64,000 nt of DNA from Rhizobium sp. LC145 (GCF_001005825.1 NZ_LBHV01000008.1:250501-314500); one strand, 5' to 3'. Positions 34,488-44,615 are shown, counted from the first letter of the stretch. Program-made: numbers and translations. Notes: generated from the sequence alone by a model not told the origin.

Positions 34488-36185
34488 TCAGGCGGCGCGT
34501 GTTTGGAGCGTATGCTGGGCGCGTGGGCTTTCTTCCCTGCGCATATCGCCGATATCGAACTGAGCGAGAAGCTTCCGCAGGCTTTCGGCTTCACCCGCAA
34601 GCGAGTGGCTGGCTGCCGTGGTCTCTTCCACCATCGCGGCGTTCTGCTGGGTCGCCTGATCCATCAGGTTGACCGCATGATTGATCTCCTTCAGCCCGGT
34701 CGATTGCTCCCGCGAGGCTTCGACGATCGCAGCGACATTGCCGTGGATTTCCGCAACCTGGCCGACGATTTCGCGAAGTGCCGTTCCTGTTTGGCCAACC
34801 AGATCGACACCGTTGGAAACGAGTTGGCTCGACGTGTTGATGAGCGTCTTGATCTCCTTTGCGGCGCTTGCAGAGCGCTGGGCAAGTTCGCGCACTTCCT
34901 GCGCCACGACCGCAAAGCCTTTGCCGGCCTCCCCGGCCCGGGCAGCCTCCACCCCGGCATTCAGCGCCAGAAGGTTGGTCTGGAAGGCGATCTCGTCGAT
35001 CACCGATATGATATTGGTGATCTCGCGGGAGGATTGGGCGATCTGATCCATGGCGGTGATCGCATCCCGAACGACAAGGCCGGATTGTTCGGCATTCTCC
35101 TTGGTGTGGGTCACCAGCCGCCCAGCCTCGTCTGCGCGCCGGCTGGCATCGGCCACCGTCGTCGTGATCTGGTCAAGGGCGGCGGCGGTTTCTTCGAGCG
35201 ACGCCGCCTGCTGCTCTGTTCGCCGTGCAAGCTCGTCGGAAGCGTCGCGAATCTCGCCCGAAGCGGCGGCGATCGCCGAGGCGTTTTCCGCAACCGTCTG
35301 CATGGCATCGCGAAGCTTTGCCGCGACGGCATTGAAGTCATGCCGGGTCTTCTCCATGCTGGGCACGAAGGGTCGTTCGAGCTTCTGGGCAAGCTTTCCT
35401 TCCGCGAGATCCTGCAAACCGTTTCCAAGCTCGTCGATGGCGCTCATGCGTGGAGTGACGTCGGTGGCGAACTTCACCACCTTGCTCACCTGTCCGTTCA
35501 TGTCCCGAATCGGATTGTAAGCGGCCTGAATCCATATTTCCCGGCCCCCCTTCCCATAGCGCACGAATTCATCGGCAATGACCTCTCCCGCCGCAAGCCT
35601 GCGCCAGAAGGCAGCATACTCCGGGGAAGCCGCATAGGCCGGGTCGCAGAACATCCGGTGATGACGGCCCTTGATTTCGGAAAGCTCGTAGCCGAGCCCA
35701 CGACAGAAGTTTTCGTTGGCAGTCAGGATCTCGCCTTCCGGCGTGAATTCGATGATCGCCTGCGACTGGTCCAGCGCCGTAAGCTTGCCCGCATCATCGG
35801 TAGCCTTGAGCTTGGCTGCGGTGATATCGGCCGCGAACTTGACGACCTTGTAAGGCTTGCCGGAGCGGAAGACCGGATTGTAGGACGCCTGAATCCAGAC
35901 GTCGCCGCCCGCTTTAGTGATGCGCCTATACTCTCCCGCGTCGAATTTTCCCGCAGCGAGATTGGCCCAGAAATCTCGGTACTCGGCTGATGTGACATAG
36001 TCGGGATCGCAGAAGATGCGGTGGTGCTTTCCCTTTATCTCGGCCAGGCTGTAGCCCAAGGCGCGACAGAAGTTTTCGTTCGCGTAGAGAATGTTTCCCG
36101 TAAGATCGAATTCGATCACGGCCTGCGATCGCGATATGGCATCCACCACATGGCGCGCTTCCGCTGACTTGCCTAAACCCAACAT
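34488..36185 (-). CDS. Cytosolic methyl-accepting chemotaxis protein with two PAS domains
   Basis: This 565-residue receptor has no membrane segment. Two PAS domains (about 12-122 and 133-245) are followed by a HAMP-like linker (about 250-305) and a signalling coiled coil whose tip reads IDEIAFQTNLLALNAGVEAARAGEAGKGFAVVAQEVRELAQRSA. The PAS copies are close to each other (LYANENFCRALGY/LTANENFCRGLGY; HHRIFCDP/HHRMFCDP), a sign of internal duplication. Such receptors sense internal energy or redox state. ATG 36185 with AGAGGGG is used rather than ATG 36215. No CheR-binding pentapeptide is seen at the C-terminus. A cheW gene lies upstream on the same strand. Confidence 0.93.
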   Translation of the reverse strand: MLGLGKSAEARHVVDAISRSQAVIEFDLTGNILYANENFCRALGYSLAEIKGKHHRIFCDPDYVTSAEYRDFWANLAAGKFDAGEYRRITKAGGDVWIQASYNPVFRSGKPYKVVKFAADITAAKLKATDDAGKLTALDQSQAIIEFTPEGEILTANENFCRGLGYELSEIKGRHHRMFCDPAYAASPEYAAFWRRLAAGEVIADEFVRYGKGGREIWIQAAYNPIRDMNGQVSKVVKFATDVTPRMSAIDELGNGLQDLAEGKLAQKLERPFVPSMEKTRHDFNAVAAKLRDAMQTVAENASAIAAASGEIRDASDELARRTEQQAASLEETAAALDQITTTVADASRRADEAGRLVTHTKENAEQSGLVVRDAITAMDQIAQSSREITNIISVIDEIAFQTNLLALNAGVEAARAGEAGKGFAVVAQEVRELAQRSASAAKEIKTLINTSSQLVSNGVDLVGQTGTALREIVGQVAEIHGNVAAIVEASREQSTGLKEINHAVNLMDQATQQNAAMVEETTAASHSLAGEAESLRKLLAQFDIGDMRREESPRAQHTLQTRAA

Positions 36186-36341
36186 GTTTGACCCCTCTGA
36201 CAGGACGGGTTTCACGCCGTCCTCAGCCCATTTTCCAAATTTTTAGATGATACTCAACTTCAGGTTTCATACCTGTGGCCCCATTGGAGCATGTATAAAT
36301 TAATAGGTAATTTATGAAAATTGCAGATACTGACCACATAG

Positions 36342-36357
36342 GTAAGTTTTTACTTAC
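36342..36357. repeat. Short perfect inverted repeat upstream of the chemoreceptor
   Basis: GTAAGT and ACTTAC flank TTTT, in a markedly AT-rich spacer (36236-36365) unlike the rest of the window. It is between the receptor start and the cheW terminator, so a regulator site for the receptor is possible. Confidence 0.4.
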
Positions 36358-36363
36358 ATTACA

Positions 36364-36392
36364 GAAAAAGCCGCCGGGCAATGCCCGGCGGC
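36364..36392 (-). terminator. Intrinsic terminator after cheW
   Basis: On the minus strand a GCCGCCGGGC stem pairs with GCCCGGCGGC over a 3-base loop and is followed by TTTTT (AAAAA at 36365-36369 on plus). Confidence 0.85.
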
Positions 36393-36422
36393 TTCGGATC
36401 GATGAGAAGAGGGACCTCGAAA

Positions 36423-36899
36423 CTATGCGGCGAGATCTTCGGCTTCGTTGCCCTTGAACATCTTGGCGAGATTCAGGAAGCAGATCATGCCGGCTTCGCT
36501 GGCGATGACCCCCTCGCAGAAGGACTTGTCGAAAGATGCGGAGATTTCCGGAACCGGCTGAACTTGGCTGGAGGGGATCGTCAGGATATCGGAGACGCGA
36601 TCCACCAGCATGCCGATCACCATGTTGTGGACCTCCGCCACCACGATGGCGCTGCGCTCGTTGGCAACGGTGCTATGCATTCCGAGCTTGTAGGCGAGAT
36701 CGATGATCGGAATAACCGAGCCGCGCAGGTTCATGACGCCGATCACATCGGCGGGCGCGTGTGGGATCGGCGTCGAAGGCGCCCAACCGCGAATTTCCCG
36801 GATCGTCGTCGTCTTTACGCAGAACTCCTGATCGTGAAGCCGGAAAGCGATGATCTCCAGCATCTCGTTGCCGTAATTCGTGGAGTTGGCGGTCGCCAT
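36423..36899 (-). CDS. cheW: Chemotaxis coupling protein CheW
   Basis: This 158-residue adaptor links receptors to CheA. The CheW beta-barrel pattern is clear: EIIAFRLHDQEFCVKTTTIREIRGWAPSTPIPHAPADVIGVMNLRGSVIPIIDLAYKLGM, then ERSAIVVAEVHNMVIGMLVDRVSDILTI. ATG 36899 has GGGAGA; the frame stays open to 37064 but the upstream part is Arg/Ser-rich and does not look conserved. It is a separate unit from a main che operon, next to the double-PAS receptor, which suggests the two work together. Confidence 0.95.
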   Translation of the reverse strand: MATANSTNYGNEMLEIIAFRLHDQEFCVKTTTIREIRGWAPSTPIPHAPADVIGVMNLRGSVIPIIDLAYKLGMHSTVANERSAIVVAEVHNMVIGMLVDRVSDILTIPSSQVQPVPEISASFDKSFCEGVIASEAGMICFLNLAKMFKGNEAEDLAA

Positions 36900-37025
36900 C
36901 GATATTTCTCCCAATGATCCAAGGCTGGACGGGAGCACCGCGCTGGCGCGACCGTTGCCGTAAAGTTCGCGTGCCATATGCCTCTCGAGCCCCGGTCGCG
37001 CTTGGGGTGATCCTATGGGAAGAGT

Positions 37026-37062
37026 GTTGCACAAAGCTGAATGGGCAAAGGCATTGTGCAGC
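37026..37062. repeat. Inverted repeat between arginase and cheW
   Basis: GTTGCACAA (37026-37034) and TTGTGCAGC (37054-37062) can pair over nine positions with one G-U. It lies past the arginase stop and about 130 bases upstream of cheW. No T-run, so a terminator is not supported. Confidence 0.35.
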
Positions 37063-37088
37063 ATTGCGGCTTGGCTTGCCGCGGGAGA

Positions 37089-38018
37089 TCAAGCCGCACG
37101 GGTCGGGCGGTCGAGCACGCGTTTGCCGAACAGGCTTGCGGTGAGTTCCACCATGATGCGGGCGCTCTTGCCGCGATCATCCAGGAACGGATTCAGCTCC
37201 ACCAGATCGAGTGAGCGCACGAGGCCGCTGTCGTGCAGCATTTCCATGATGAGATGCGCTTCACGGAAAGTCGCACCTCCCGGCACGGTGGTGCCGACGC
37301 CGGGGGCGATGTCGGGATCGAGAAAGTCCACATCGAGACTGACATGGAGCAATCCGTTCACCTTCTCGACGGCGGCGATGACCTGCCGCATGATCGCGGC
37401 CATCCCGTGCTCGTCGATGGCGCGCATGTCGAAGACATTGACGCCGTGCCTGGCGATTAGCGCCCGCTCCTCCTCGTCGACCGAGCGGATGCCGACCTGG
37501 AAGACATTCCTCGGGTCCACGAAGGGCCGTTTTGGATCGAGGATCGGCGCGAACTCCGCCTGGCCGGTAAAAAAGGCCACCGGCATGCCGTGGATGTTTC
37601 CGGAGGGCGAGGTTTCCGGTGTGTTGAAATCGGCATGGGCATCGAGCCAGAGCACGAAGAGCGGCCGGCCGGCCTCCCATGCGTAACGTGCCATGCCGGA
37701 GACGCTGCCCATGGAAAGGCTGTGATCGCCGCCGAGAATAACCGGGACGGCGCCGGCGGCAGCGCTTTCATAGGTTTGTTCGGCGAGCTGCCGGGTGAAG
37801 GCGCCGACGATCGGCAGGTTTTTCGCACTGGGCCGGTCATCCAGATCGGCGGCGGGGGAGGGGCGCAGATCGCCATTGTCGACAATGGTATAGCCGAGCC
37901 CGGCCAATGTACTGGCAATGCCCGCCAGCCGGAATGCGGACGGCCCCATGGCGCAGCCGCCACGCCCCGAGCCTTCCTCAAGCGGTACGCCGATCAGTGT
38001 GATCTCTCTGGATGCCAT
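37089..38018 (-). CDS. rocF: Arginase
   Basis: This 309-residue enzyme splits arginine to ornithine and urea with two Mn ions. The metal motifs are GGDHSLSMG (His), LDAHADFNTPETSPSGNIHGMP (Asp, His, Asp), and SLDVDFLDPDIAPGVGTTVPGG (Asp, Asp), the arginase pattern including the SGNIHGMP loop of true arginases. Length is typical. It starts 21 bases after the tamB stop on the same strand, so it may be cotranscribed with tamAB, though no functional link is known. Symbol rocF or argI by usage. Confidence 0.95.
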   Translation of the reverse strand: MASREITLIGVPLEEGSGRGGCAMGPSAFRLAGIASTLAGLGYTIVDNGDLRPSPAADLDDRPSAKNLPIVGAFTRQLAEQTYESAAAGAVPVILGGDHSLSMGSVSGMARYAWEAGRPLFVLWLDAHADFNTPETSPSGNIHGMPVAFFTGQAEFAPILDPKRPFVDPRNVFQVGIRSVDEEERALIARHGVNVFDMRAIDEHGMAAIMRQVIAAVEKVNGLLHVSLDVDFLDPDIAPGVGTTVPGGATFREAHLIMEMLHDSGLVRSLDLVELNPFLDDRGKSARIMVELTASLFGKRVLDRPTRAA

Positions 38019-38039
38019 CGATTTTCCCTGGAGTCGCGG

Positions 38040-41000
38040 TCAGTATTCGCGTTCGTAGAATATGCCGGCAGTGCCCCCTTCGGTGCCCGCCCCAGCCTTC
38101 AGCTTGACGCCGCGGCCGACGTCGAGATTGATGGTGGCTCTTGCCCCGGCGCTACCGCCCTGCTCGACCTGAAGGTAGGTGCGATTGTTGATGTAGCGGC
38201 CGACAGAAACGGTCGTCTGGCCGGTATCGTCGGTGTTGATGTCGATATCGTCGACGCCGAGATTGCTTCGCAGCGTTTCCAGCAGCGAGTTAGAGCCGCC
38301 ACCGGCCAACTGACTGACTGCATCGGCAAGCTGGGCGATCTGCACCGGCGAGAGGCGCGACATGGACTGACCGAAGATCAATCGCGCCAGAACCTCATCC
38401 TGCGGAAGGGCAGGAGAAGAGGAGAAGGATATCTGCGGGTCGTTGGCAATGCCCGTCACGTTGACCGTAATCGTCGTCTGGGCGGATGTCGTGCTGGCTT
38501 CCATGTTGAGCACGGGAATCAGCCCGCCGCCGAACGTGATGTCGCCTTCGGTGAAATCCAGGCGTTTCGTGAGAATGACGATGCGCCCGCGGCGCATCTC
38601 GAAACCGCCGGAAACCTCCGGTGCCACGGCCGTACCGCGCACGGTTAGTTCACCGCCCAATTCGGCATCGATGCCCCGGCCACGCACGAAGATACCGTTC
38701 GGCGCGCTGATGATGAGATCGAGGGCGATCGGGCGGGAATTGCCCTGCGCTTCCTTCGGACGTAATTCCTCCATCTGGCGCAGCACGTCGGCAGGGGCGT
38801 TGCGGTGGCGTATGTCGATCTCGGTCAGCGAGGTCGGCAGCTTGGCCGGTACGGTGATCGCGGCCTTGGTCAATGTCAGCCGGCCGCCGAGCGCCGGACC
38901 TGACACCAGTGGACCGGTCAGGGTCAGCGTGCCGTCCGCGGTCGCGGCGACAAGCGTGCCGTCGGCATAAGTCGCCTGCGCCAGATTGATCCGGAGATCG
39001 GCGGGAAAGCCGGAGCCGGGCGTGATGCCGACTGTACCATCCACGGTGACGCGGCCGCCGGTCGAAAGCGCGCCGCCAAGATTCGAGATCGTAGCCCGAT
39101 TACCGTCGAAGGGGACGTTCGCGGCGAGATTGTTGATCGCGAGATTGCGTCGTACGTCGATGAGCCGCGCGCCGGAAGCGGATGCCGTCCCGGTGATCGC
39201 GGGAGCGGCGGCCGTGCCGCGAATTGCAAGGTCGAGATTGGCGTTTCCTTCCAGCACGAAGCCTTGGGCGGCCAATTGGCCCGAGAGAATGGAGAAGGGG
39301 AGCTGACCATCGAAGTTCAGGTCGAGCGCTTTTTCCCCCGATAGCGAGACGGAGCCGCCGCCGGAAAGGGAGAGGCCGCCCTGGCCGGTGAGGCGGGTAT
39401 CGAGCGTGACCCCACCGTTGCCGAAAGGTCCGCCGGCCGTCACCTGCAGCGCGGAAAGTCCCGCATCCACCGTCTGCCGCACGCCGGCATTCGCCCAGGT
39501 CAGGTCATAGCGGATAGCCGGGGCGTTCGGTGTTCCGGTCGCGGTTACCTTGCCGCTGATCGTGCCTCGAGTGCCGAGGTCGGGTACGAAGGCGTTGACG
39601 AGGCTTGCCGGGACGGATCGCGCGTCGGCGTTGACGTCGAGCGCGGGAGCGCCGTTCTGATCGAGGATCACTCGTCCGGTGGCGGAAAGATCGAGGCCAT
39701 CCGCGCCGGAGAGGCGGGTGGCATCGAGCGCTACCGTCCCATTCTCGAATTTGCCGCTGGCCCTGAGTTGAAACGGCGCGACGCCGGCATCCCGCGTTTG
39801 GCGGAACTGCGCGTCGCTCCATTCCAGATCGTAGCGTATCGACGGTGACGTGGCGGGGCCGGTGGCGTCGACCGTTCCGGAAATCGTCCCGGCGGCGTTG
39901 AGGGCTGGGACGAAGGTGTTGATCAGATTGGCCGGCAGAGCGGCGATGCGCGCGTTGAGCGTGAGCGTCGAACCGGCCGTGCCGTTGACCGTGACGCTGC
40001 CGTTGCCTGTCGCGATGGTGAGATCGGAGAGCCGCGCGTTGCCATCCACGACGGCGATCCGCGTCGGGTTGGCAAGCCGGACCGGAATGTTGCGCGGGGC
40101 GGCGGAGAAGCTGTCGAGGGAGATTACGATCTCCTCGCCCGTGCGAAGATTGCCGGCGGCGGTCAAGGGGGCATTGTCGTAGCCGGCAGTGAGATTGAAG
40201 GTGGTAGTGCCCTCGCCGTGAGTAAGTCCGAGATCGACATTCGTCACGCCGAAGGCGCCGCTTCCGATGCGGGCCGCGCGGATCGTGCCTTCCGCGGCAA
40301 GCGCCTTGATATCGGGTATTGTAAGGTCGATGGCGGGGCCGGCGATCGTGAGATTGCCGCGCGTGAGCCCCGAGCCGTTGGCGCGGATAACGGCGCCGGC
40401 CCGTCCGTCGGCATTGCTCAGCGTTACCGTGCCTTTCAGGTCGCCCTGCGCCTGCTGGGCCGCAAGCGCTGCGAGAAGCGATACATCCGGAAATTCGAAG
40501 GAGATCATGCCTTCCGGCAGCATGTCCGGCGAGAAGTTCAGGGAACCGGTCAGCCGGTTGGGGCCGATCTCGGCGCTGATATCGGGAGCGGAGGTCTGTC
40601 CATTGGCGGAGGTCACGTCCGCATTCACGCGGATCGGCTGACCGTCCAGCGATCCGGTCGCCGCGACGTGTCCCGTCGGAGCGGACGGGTTGGCGGTTCC
40701 GTTCACCGTGAGGCTCAGGTCCTCCAGCAACCGGCCGGCAAGGCGCGCTTCGGCGGAGTTGACGACCGCCTTGACCGCCGGAGCGTTCAGCGGCCCCTCG
40801 GCGGAGATGTCGAAGCCTGCCGCTCCCTCGGCATCGGCAAGCCAGCGCTTGAGTTCCGGCACTCGGCCTGCGAGGCGGCCGGATATGGCCTCCTTTTCGA
40901 TGAGAACATTCCCGTGGGCTTCGACCGCATTCGATTTGAGGACGATGTTCTCGAGGCTCACGCGGCCACCGGATACCGCGTCGACATATCCTTCGGCCGC

Positions 41001-42545
41001 GACCTTGCCTTCAAACTTCGGCGCTAGCGCCGGGGGCAGCACGGAAGGATCGGCGAAAACGCGGAAGTTGCCGGTCACACCCTGTTTGGAAAGGTCGTAG
41101 GCGCCGCTGACCGTGCCGCTGAGCCCGGCGCTTTCAAAAGTTGCCGCATCGAGGCCAACCGCAGGCGGTGCAAGTCGGATCGGGGCATCCAGGGTCACCG
41201 GCGCACGGATCACCCGGTTGATCTCTGCATTCTCGAAATGTGTCTGCCCCAAGGTGAGCCGGCTTCTCACGCTGCCGCTCCGCTCGATCAGGTTCAGATC
41301 CTCGCTTTCCGCCTGAAGGCGGATCTGCTCGAAACGACCCTGCGGCACCTCCGCGGAGCTGAGGGCTGCGGTCGCGTTGAAGCGGGCTGCGGTCGCAGCA
41401 CCGTTCAGGGTAAAGTTGATCGTCTCGAAGGAGAAGCGGCTCTCCTGTCCATTGATCGGCCAGACGACATCCACCGGGCCGTTGGTGCCGGCAAGGCTCG
41501 CGGTCAGGCTGTTATCGCCGGCCGGATCCCATGCGCCCTTGGCCGTAATGCGCACCGCGCCGGATGTGAGGTCTCCGCGCTCTATGTCGACGCGGCCCGA
41601 TTTGCCGTATCTGGCGGAAATGTCGATGTCCGTCGTACCGTCGAAAAGCGGCCGGAAGGCAGGTGGGAGCAGGGTCGCGAGCTGGCCGCCACCCGTCACC
41701 TCTATGCGATGGGCGTCCCTCTCTTCGAGCACATGCGTGCCGTTGACGGCGATGACCGGAACGCCCCCGACGCTGCCGTCGAGCTTGCCGGCCCAGTTGG
41801 AAAGCGGACCTGCGCCGTCCAGCGCCAGATCGACGGCCGGAGCGCCAGGCAGGCGGAGGAGGCGGGCAAGCAGACCGCCTTGCGGCTCCGATATGGAAGC
41901 TTTCAACGTGAGCCGGTTTTCGGCCGGAGCGTAGAGGACATCGGCGAGCGCGCGGGCGTTGGGCTCGTCCTTGCGGGTCGCTTCGAGATCAAGCGCGATG
42001 TTCGGTCCGGCGGCGTTGATGGAGCCCCGAAGCGACAGGGAGAAATCGCGGCCCGAAAGTGCTGGAGAAAGATTGATGTCCGGCAGATCGATCTCTTTAA
42101 CCTCTATCCCAACCGGAAGCGAAAAGCCCGATTGAGAAGCCGGTTGCGGCTGGGCAGGTGGGCTGGGGACCGGAGGGCGCAGGAAGTCGATGCTTTCGGC
42201 GGAAATGCGATCCGCACGGAAGACGCCGTTGACGAGGGCGGCCGGAGACCAGTCGACCGTGATGCCGTCGATCTCGGCATAGGTGCCCGCTTCGTCGGCA
42301 AGGGTCAGGGCGCCGATGCGCAGGTTGCCCGTCAGCAAGCCCTCTGGCGGCGAGATGGTGACGATGCGATCAGGGGTCGAGACGATCGCAGAGATACGGT
42401 CTGCCGCGATCCGTCCGCCGACCGGCGTGAATGCGACGAACAGTGCAATGCCCACCGCCATGACGAGCAGGATCGCAGTCGCACCAAGCGCCAGCGCCAC
42501 AACCCATTTCAGCAGGCGAATCATCAGCATCATGCCCGAGATCAT
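38040..42545 (-). CDS. tamB: TamB-like translocation/assembly protein
   Basis: This 1501-residue protein has an N-terminal membrane anchor (about residues 10-40) followed by a very long periplasmic beta-rich part of repeated GxxxxxA and SGxVxATG units. The C-terminal TamB domain (about 1170-1501) has GGFEMRRGRIVILTKRLDFTEGDITFGGGLIPVLNMEAST and ends in an aromatic residue (FYEREY). With TamA it bridges the inner and outer membranes for assembly of outer-membrane proteins or lipid transport. ATG 42545 is used; ATG 42533 is possible. It follows tamA by 27 bases, the usual pair. Length is at the high side of the family. Confidence 0.93.
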   Translation of the reverse strand: MISGMMLMIRLLKWVVALALGATAILLVMAVGIALFVAFTPVGGRIAADRISAIVSTPDRIVTISPPEGLLTGNLRIGALTLADEAGTYAEIDGITVDWSPAALVNGVFRADRISAESIDFLRPPVPSPPAQPQPASQSGFSLPVGIEVKEIDLPDINLSPALSGRDFSLSLRGSINAAGPNIALDLEATRKDEPNARALADVLYAPAENRLTLKASISEPQGGLLARLLRLPGAPAVDLALDGAGPLSNWAGKLDGSVGGVPVIAVNGTHVLEERDAHRIEVTGGGQLATLLPPAFRPLFDGTTDIDISARYGKSGRVDIERGDLTSGAVRITAKGAWDPAGDNSLTASLAGTNGPVDVVWPINGQESRFSFETINFTLNGAATAARFNATAALSSAEVPQGRFEQIRLQAESEDLNLIERSGSVRSRLTLGQTHFENAEINRVIRAPVTLDAPIRLAPPAVGLDAATFESAGLSGTVSGAYDLSKQGVTGNFRVFADPSVLPPALAPKFEGKVAAEGYVDAVSGGRVSLENIVLKSNAVEAHGNVLIEKEAISGRLAGRVPELKRWLADAEGAAGFDISAEGPLNAPAVKAVVNSAEARLAGRLLEDLSLTVNGTANPSAPTGHVAATGSLDGQPIRVNADVTSANGQTSAPDISAEIGPNRLTGSLNFSPDMLPEGMISFEFPDVSLLAALAAQQAQGDLKGTVTLSNADGRAGAVIRANGSGLTRGNLTIAGPAIDLTIPDIKALAAEGTIRAARIGSGAFGVTNVDLGLTHGEGTTTFNLTAGYDNAPLTAAGNLRTGEEIVISLDSFSAAPRNIPVRLANPTRIAVVDGNARLSDLTIATGNGSVTVNGTAGSTLTLNARIAALPANLINTFVPALNAAGTISGTVDATGPATSPSIRYDLEWSDAQFRQTRDAGVAPFQLRASGKFENGTVALDATRLSGADGLDLSATGRVILDQNGAPALDVNADARSVPASLVNAFVPDLGTRGTISGKVTATGTPNAPAIRYDLTWANAGVRQTVDAGLSALQVTAGGPFGNGGVTLDTRLTGQGGLSLSGGGSVSLSGEKALDLNFDGQLPFSILSGQLAAQGFVLEGNANLDLAIRGTAAAPAITGTASASGARLIDVRRNLAINNLAANVPFDGNRATISNLGGALSTGGRVTVDGTVGITPGSGFPADLRINLAQATYADGTLVAATADGTLTLTGPLVSGPALGGRLTLTKAAITVPAKLPTSLTEIDIRHRNAPADVLRQMEELRPKEAQGNSRPIALDLIISAPNGIFVRGRGIDAELGGELTVRGTAVAPEVSGGFEMRRGRIVILTKRLDFTEGDITFGGGLIPVLNMEASTTSAQTTITVNVTGIANDPQISFSSSPALPQDEVLARLIFGQSMSRLSPVQIAQLADAVSQLAGGGSNSLLETLRSNLGVDDIDINTDDTGQTTVSVGRYINNRTYLQVEQGGSAGARATINLDVGRGVKLKAGAGTEGGTAGIFYEREY

Positions 42546-42572
42546 ACCTTTCAGCCGGCTCGCAAGCCCCTA

Positions 42573-44498
42573 TTAGAATGCCTGGCCTATACCTGCATAG
42601 ATACCGTATTGGCTGCCGCCGTCATAGCGCTTCAACGGGACGGCGACGTCCAATCGCAGCGGGCCGAAAGGCGTGGCGTACCGTATGCCGATCCCGGCGC
42701 CCGCGCGTATATCAGAGAAATCAGGCACTATTTCGGTGGAAACGGTGCCGACGTCAATAAACGGCACGATACCAATCGAATCGGTCAGCTTCATCCGCAC
42801 TTCGAAGGAGGCAAGCGTGTAGGAGCGGCCGCCGAGCGCCTCGTCGTCATCATTGTAAGGCGAGATTTCCCGATAGCCGTAACCGCGCACCGAACCGCCG
42901 CCCCCGGCAAAGAAGCGCCGCGTCACGGGGATGCTGACGAGATCATCGCCACCGGCGAGAATCCCGCCGGCAATCTTTGCCGCAAGCACGGTCCTGTTTT
43001 CCTCGCCGAGCCCGAGATAGCCGGAGAGCGACCCCTCGAAGGAGGAGAAGAAACTGCTGCCGAGAGCTTCATAGCTCGGTTTGGCGGCAAGGGTCGCATA
43101 ATAGCCCTCGGTCGGCTCCAGCTTGTTGTCGCGCTTATCTCGCTCGAAACCCACCGGCACGCTGAAGGTCAGGTATTCGTTTTCTCCGAAAGCATCGTCC
43201 GCTCTGATCCAGGCGATTTCTCCGCCCGCCGTCAGCTTGTCCGTCTCATTGAGTTCATAGGCGAAGCCGGCGGATGCCGTCACGGACTGGGCTTTATAGA
43301 TATCGTCGGGGTTCTCGCTTTTTGCCTCAAGTCGCGATTCGAAGGTCGCTTCGGGCACGAAGGCGCCCGGCTTGGTAAAGATGATGCCGGCCGAATAGTT
43401 GAGACCGTCGAGGTCGGTATTGGTTCCAAGCCCCGAAACCTTGCCTTCGATCCGGAGCGACTCCGCCTGTCCGAACAGGTTTCGATGTCCCCAATAGCCC
43501 TGGATGCCCGTGCCGTCGATCGAGGAATATTCCGCTCCGAAACCGAAATAGCGATGCTTGCCTTCCGATATCTCGATGGTCAGCGGCAGCGAACCATCGG
43601 GAGCCAGTGCATTCGCCTCGCGGATGTTGACGCTGGAAAACACGCCGAGTTCCCTCAGCCGCTCTGAGGCCTTTTTCAGCTGTTCCGGCGAATAGCGGCC
43701 GCCCTTGTCGAGCCGCGAATAGCGACTGATGAAATTGGCGTCGACCGTGCGCGCTCCCTTTACGGCAACCTGGCCGAAAGGAGCGACCGGCCCCGAAACG
43801 GCACCCATGACCACGTCCACGGTTTGGGTCGCGTGATCGGCCGTTACCTGGCGTTCGGTCAGCCGTGCGAGCGGGCGGCCCTCTTCCTTCAGATCGGCAA
43901 GCATTCTTTCTCCCGCCTTGATGATCAGCAGCGAGCCTGCCTCTCCACCGGGAGTGAGATCGTAGGCGGAAGGATCACGCCCTGCTGCATCGCCTTCGAG
44001 ACGCACCGTGCCAAGGCGGAAAACCGGGCCGGGATTGACGGTGACTGTAACCGGCACCGGTCCCGAATGATCGAAGGTCGGGTTTGGAGGCAGTTGGTCG
44101 ATATCGGTGCCGGCGATCGAGATGTCGACCGTGCCGCCGTAGCGCGCCTCCTCGTAAAGGACCGCCACGAGCCGGTCTCGATCCTCGCGGGCTTTGATGA
44201 CGATGCCGAGGTCGCCGGAAACCGGCTCTTCCTCGTCGGCTACCAGCGATGCAGCGTTTTCCAGCCGTTTCGTTAGATCTTTATCGGCATCGCCTGCTGA
44301 AAGCGTCGCGTCATATCGTACCGGGTTGATGACCTCGATGGTCTCTTCGTCCTCGCCGAAAAGCGTGATCCCGAAGATCTTCAGGGCGTAGGCATTGTCG
44401 GCGAGCCCGGGCCAAGACAGGAGAGCGAGGGCAAGCGCGACACTACCTGCTCCGCGAAACGTCCTCTCGTTTTTCCACCCGGCGTCTTCGTTTCGCAT
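42573..44498 (-). CDS. tamA: TamA-like outer membrane protein (BamA family)
   Basis: This 641-residue protein has a signal peptide (SVALALALLSWPGLADNAYA), POTRA domains (about 90-330), and a C-terminal Omp85 barrel with the lid-lock motif GGGGSVRGYGYREISPY and the strand PFGPLRLDVAVPL, ending in Phe (GIGQAF). It partners TamB encoded immediately downstream. Start is uncertain: ATG 44498 is used, TTG 44504 is six bases up, neither with a strong ribosome site. Confidence 0.93.
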   Translation of the reverse strand: MRNEDAGWKNERTFRGAGSVALALALLSWPGLADNAYALKIFGITLFGEDEETIEVINPVRYDATLSAGDADKDLTKRLENAASLVADEEEPVSGDLGIVIKAREDRDRLVAVLYEEARYGGTVDISIAGTDIDQLPPNPTFDHSGPVPVTVTVNPGPVFRLGTVRLEGDAAGRDPSAYDLTPGGEAGSLLIIKAGERMLADLKEEGRPLARLTERQVTADHATQTVDVVMGAVSGPVAPFGQVAVKGARTVDANFISRYSRLDKGGRYSPEQLKKASERLRELGVFSSVNIREANALAPDGSLPLTIEISEGKHRYFGFGAEYSSIDGTGIQGYWGHRNLFGQAESLRIEGKVSGLGTNTDLDGLNYSAGIIFTKPGAFVPEATFESRLEAKSENPDDIYKAQSVTASAGFAYELNETDKLTAGGEIAWIRADDAFGENEYLTFSVPVGFERDKRDNKLEPTEGYYATLAAKPSYEALGSSFFSSFEGSLSGYLGLGEENRTVLAAKIAGGILAGGDDLVSIPVTRRFFAGGGGSVRGYGYREISPYNDDDEALGGRSYTLASFEVRMKLTDSIGIVPFIDVGTVSTEIVPDFSDIRAGAGIGIRYATPFGPLRLDVAVPLKRYDGGSQYGIYAGIGQAF

Positions 44499-44615
44499 AC
44501 TCAACTAACTAATATTGACCCCTCCGGGCCTTACGACCCTCGTCAGGGCTACGTATCTAACCGCAAATGAGTAAACGGGGTACCCCTTTCCGGTTGTCCT
44601 TCTTGTTTTTGCGAC

